Shown here: piece by piece, positions 3,749 to 5,403 of the stretch
Layout of the letters: each line of letters starts with the position of its first letter
Numbering within the stretch: the stretch's first letter is position 1
Assembly: GCA_013362555.1 (NCBI GenBank)
Contig: JABFVX010000376.1
Coordinates: 1 to 5,403 of the forward strand
Direction: 5' to 3'
Source of the DNA: Mycobacteriaceae bacterium
Lineage (GTDB): Bacteria > Actinomycetota > Actinomycetes > Mycobacteriales > Mycobacteriaceae
DNA: 5,403 bases
Notes under the pieces: generated by a model
What the model saw: only the letters and a program-made list of their open reading frames with translations
Told to the model about the DNA's origin: nothing
The model's database searches: none
Translations under genes and position numbers: made by a program

Positions 3749-5403
3749 ATGACGGCGGCTGTATCGGACCCTTTCCTCTGGCTCGAAGATGTCACCGGGG
3801 AACGCCCCCTTGCCTGGGCGCGAGCGCACAACGAACCGACGGTGGCGGAGTTCGCGTCCTCGCCGCAGTTCACCGAGCTGGAGCGGCGCATCCTGGACAT
3901 GCTCGACACCGATGTGCGCATTCCGTACCCGGGCCGCCGCGGTCCCTGGCTGTACAACTTCTGGCGCGACGACCGACACCCGAAAGGCCTGTGGCGGCGC
4001 ACGACAGTCGCCGACTACCGCAATGACCAGCCGGACTGGGACGTCCTGATCGACGTGGACGCGCTGGCCGAGGCAGACGGCGAGAACTGGGTCTGGCACG
4101 GCGCCGCCGTACTGCGGCCCGGCCAGGCCCGGGCGCTGATCAGCCTGTCCCGCGGCGGGGCGGACGCCGACGTGGTCAAGGAATTCGACCTGGCTGCCCG
4201 ACAGTTCGTCGCACCCGAGGACGGCGGGTTCTTCCTGCCCGAGGCCAAGTCTCGGATCAGCTGGATCGACATCGACACCGTCTATGTCGGAACGGATTTC
4301 GGCGTCGGTTCCCTCACCGACTCGGGCTACCCGCGGATCGCCAAGCGGTGGCGGCGCGGCACGCCGCTGTCCGCGGCGGAGACGGTCTACGAGGGCGAGC
4401 CCGCGGACGTGTCCATCTCAGCCGGGTACGACCGCACGCCCGGGTTCGAGCGCCACTACGTCGGCCGGGCCACCGACTTCTTCAACGAAGAGAACTTCCT
4501 GCTCGACCCGGCCACCGGCGAGCTGACCCGGCTCGACGCCCCCACCGACGCCGACGTCTCCTGGTACAAGACCTGGCTGCTGATCCGGCTCAAGAGCCCG
4601 TGGACGATCAAGCACCACACCTACGTGCCGGGCTCGCTGCTGACCTGCGACTTCGATGGCTTCCTCGCCGGGGGGCGCGACTTCGAGGTGCTGTTCACCC
4701 CGGACGAGCGCACCTCGCTGCAGGGATACGGCTGGACCGAGCACCACTTGGTCCTGAGCCTGCTGTCGGATGTGCAGACCCGGCTCGAGGTGCTCACGCC
4801 GCCGCCGGGAGCCGGGCCCTGGAAGCGCAGGCCGCTCGGCGCCGCCCCCGCGATGGCGACCACCTCTGTCATGGGCCTGGACCCGCTGGACGGCGGCGAC
4901 GACTTCATGCTCGCCACCAGCGGATTCACCACCCCGGCCACCCTGCTGTCCGGCAGCGTCGACGGCGAGCTCAGCGAACTCAAGCACGAGCCCGGCTTCT
5001 TCGACGCCACCGGCGTGGCCACCGAGCAGTTCTTCGCGTCGTCCGCCGACGGCACCCGGGTGCCGTACTTCGTCACCCGCCGGGCGGGCGCGACCGGCCC
5101 GGCCATCCTGTCCGGCTACGGCGGTTTCGAGGTCTCGCGCACGCCCGGCTACAGCGGTGCGGGCGGAATGGGATGGATTGAGCTGGGCGGGATCTCGGTT
5201 CTCGCCAACATCCGCGGCGGCGGCGAGTACGGCCCGGAATGGCACACTCAGGCCCAGAAGGCCGGGCGGCACAAGGCCTTCGAGGACTTCGCCGCGGTCG
5301 CCCAGGACCTCGTCGCGCGGGGCATCACCACCCCGGCCCAGTTGGGCGCGGTCGGCGGCAGCAACGGCGGACTGCTGATGGGCGTGATGCTGACGCGCTA
5401 CCC
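3749..5403 (+). CDS. Prolyl oligopeptidase family serine peptidase (S9A), 3' end beyond window
   Basis: Serine peptidase of clan SC, family S9A, hydrolysing short peptides, classically after proline. Visible: N-terminal DPFLWLEDV at 7-15, the usual S9A opening; a propeller-region middle (roughly 70-430) with few invariant motifs; YGGF at 457-460, whose Tyr457 corresponds to the oxyanion tyrosine of POP; NIRGGGEYG at 487-495; and GGSNGG at 536-541 with nucleophile Ser538. The frame is open to the window edge, 551 complete codons. The remaining roughly 120 residues with the catalytic Asp and His must lie outside; the M. tuberculosis relative I recall, Rv0457c, is 673 residues. ATG 3749 is the earliest possible start because TGA lies in frame at 3743. 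No signal peptide is seen, so it is probably cytosolic. No good ribosome site is visible. It is divergent from lpd. Whether it prefers POP-type or oligopeptidase-B-type substrates is not determinable here. Confidence 0.93.
   Translation, partial: MTAAVSDPFLWLEDVTGERPLAWARAHNEPTVAEFASSPQFTELERRILDMLDTDVRIPYPGRRGPWLYNFWRDDRHPKGLWRRTTVADYRNDQPDWDVLIDVDALAEADGENWVWHGAAVLRPGQARALISLSRGGADADVVKEFDLAARQFVAPEDGGFFLPEAKSRISWIDIDTVYVGTDFGVGSLTDSGYPRIAKRWRRGTPLSAAETVYEGEPADVSISAGYDRTPGFERHYVGRATDFFNEENFLLDPATGELTRLDAPTDADVSWYKTWLLIRLKSPWTIKHHTYVPGSLLTCDFDGFLAGGRDFEVLFTPDERTSLQGYGWTEHHLVLSLLSDVQTRLEVLTPPPGAGPWKRRPLGAAPAMATTSVMGLDPLDGGDDFMLATSGFTTPATLLSGSVDGELSELKHEPGFFDATGVATEQFFASSADGTRVPYFVTRRAGATGPAILSGYGGFEVSRTPGYSGAGGMGWIELGGISVLANIRGGGEYGPEWHTQAQKAGRHKAFEDFAAVAQDLVARGITTPAQLGAVGGSNGGLLMGVMLTRY

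Noticed and set aside
4348..5272. Open frames of about 280 codons on both strands over the peptidase region
   Set aside because: They overlap the S9A peptidase frame from 3749, which carries YGGF, RGGGEYG and GGSNGG in order. The alternatives are Arg/Pro/Ala/Gly-rich with no motifs.

Overview
The window is GC-rich and densely coding, with few intergenic bases. Its gene content points to a mycobacterium or close relative (Mycolicibacterium/Mycobacterium). The proteins closely resemble, from memory, M. tuberculosis FadE5 (Rv0244c), the Rv0464c carboxymuconolactone-decarboxylase-fold protein, LpdC (Rv0462) and the Rv0457c prolyl oligopeptidase. The last three keep the relative orientation they have in M. 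tuberculosis. The intervening Rv0458-Rv0461 and Rv0463 genes are absent here, and a FadE5-type gene sits beside the Rv0464c homologue. No database search was possible, so these assignments rest on recognised motifs and remembered sequences.

Layout. 1-1400 (minus): N-terminal three quarters of a FadE5-type acyl-CoA dehydrogenase, cut by the left edge just after its catalytic Glu446. 1401-1515: divergent promoter region with a Shine-Dalgarno for the dehydrogenase, two imperfect dyads and a -10-like hexamer placed for leaderless transcription. 1516-2067 (plus): AhpD/CMD-fold protein without the AhpD redox cysteine pair. 2068-2161: convergent intergenic region almost filled by a 93-bp near-perfect inverted repeat. 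2162-3562 (minus): dihydrolipoyl dehydrogenase. 3563-3748: divergent region with a leaderless-type lpd promoter, a second dyad resembling the first repeat, and a possible 16-codon leader ORF. 3749-5403 (plus): prolyl oligopeptidase (S9A), cut by the right edge 13 residues after its nucleophilic Ser538.

How the genes relate. The four genes alternate in strand (minus, plus, minus, plus), so there is no operon; each is probably its own transcription unit. Lpd is the E3 of 2-oxoacid dehydrogenase complexes, which produce and consume acyl-CoAs, and the FadE5-type enzyme performs the first step of beta-oxidation, so both serve central carbon and fatty-acid metabolism. The CMD-fold protein and the peptidase have no clear place in that pathway.

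The least explained structures are intergenic. The decamer GAGTTGCRCG occurs four times in the hairpin between the CMD-fold gene and lpd, in two 21-bp-phased pairs facing each other, and a degenerate fifth copy lies upstream of lpd. No RNA genes, CRISPR arrays, insertion sequences or phage genes were seen.
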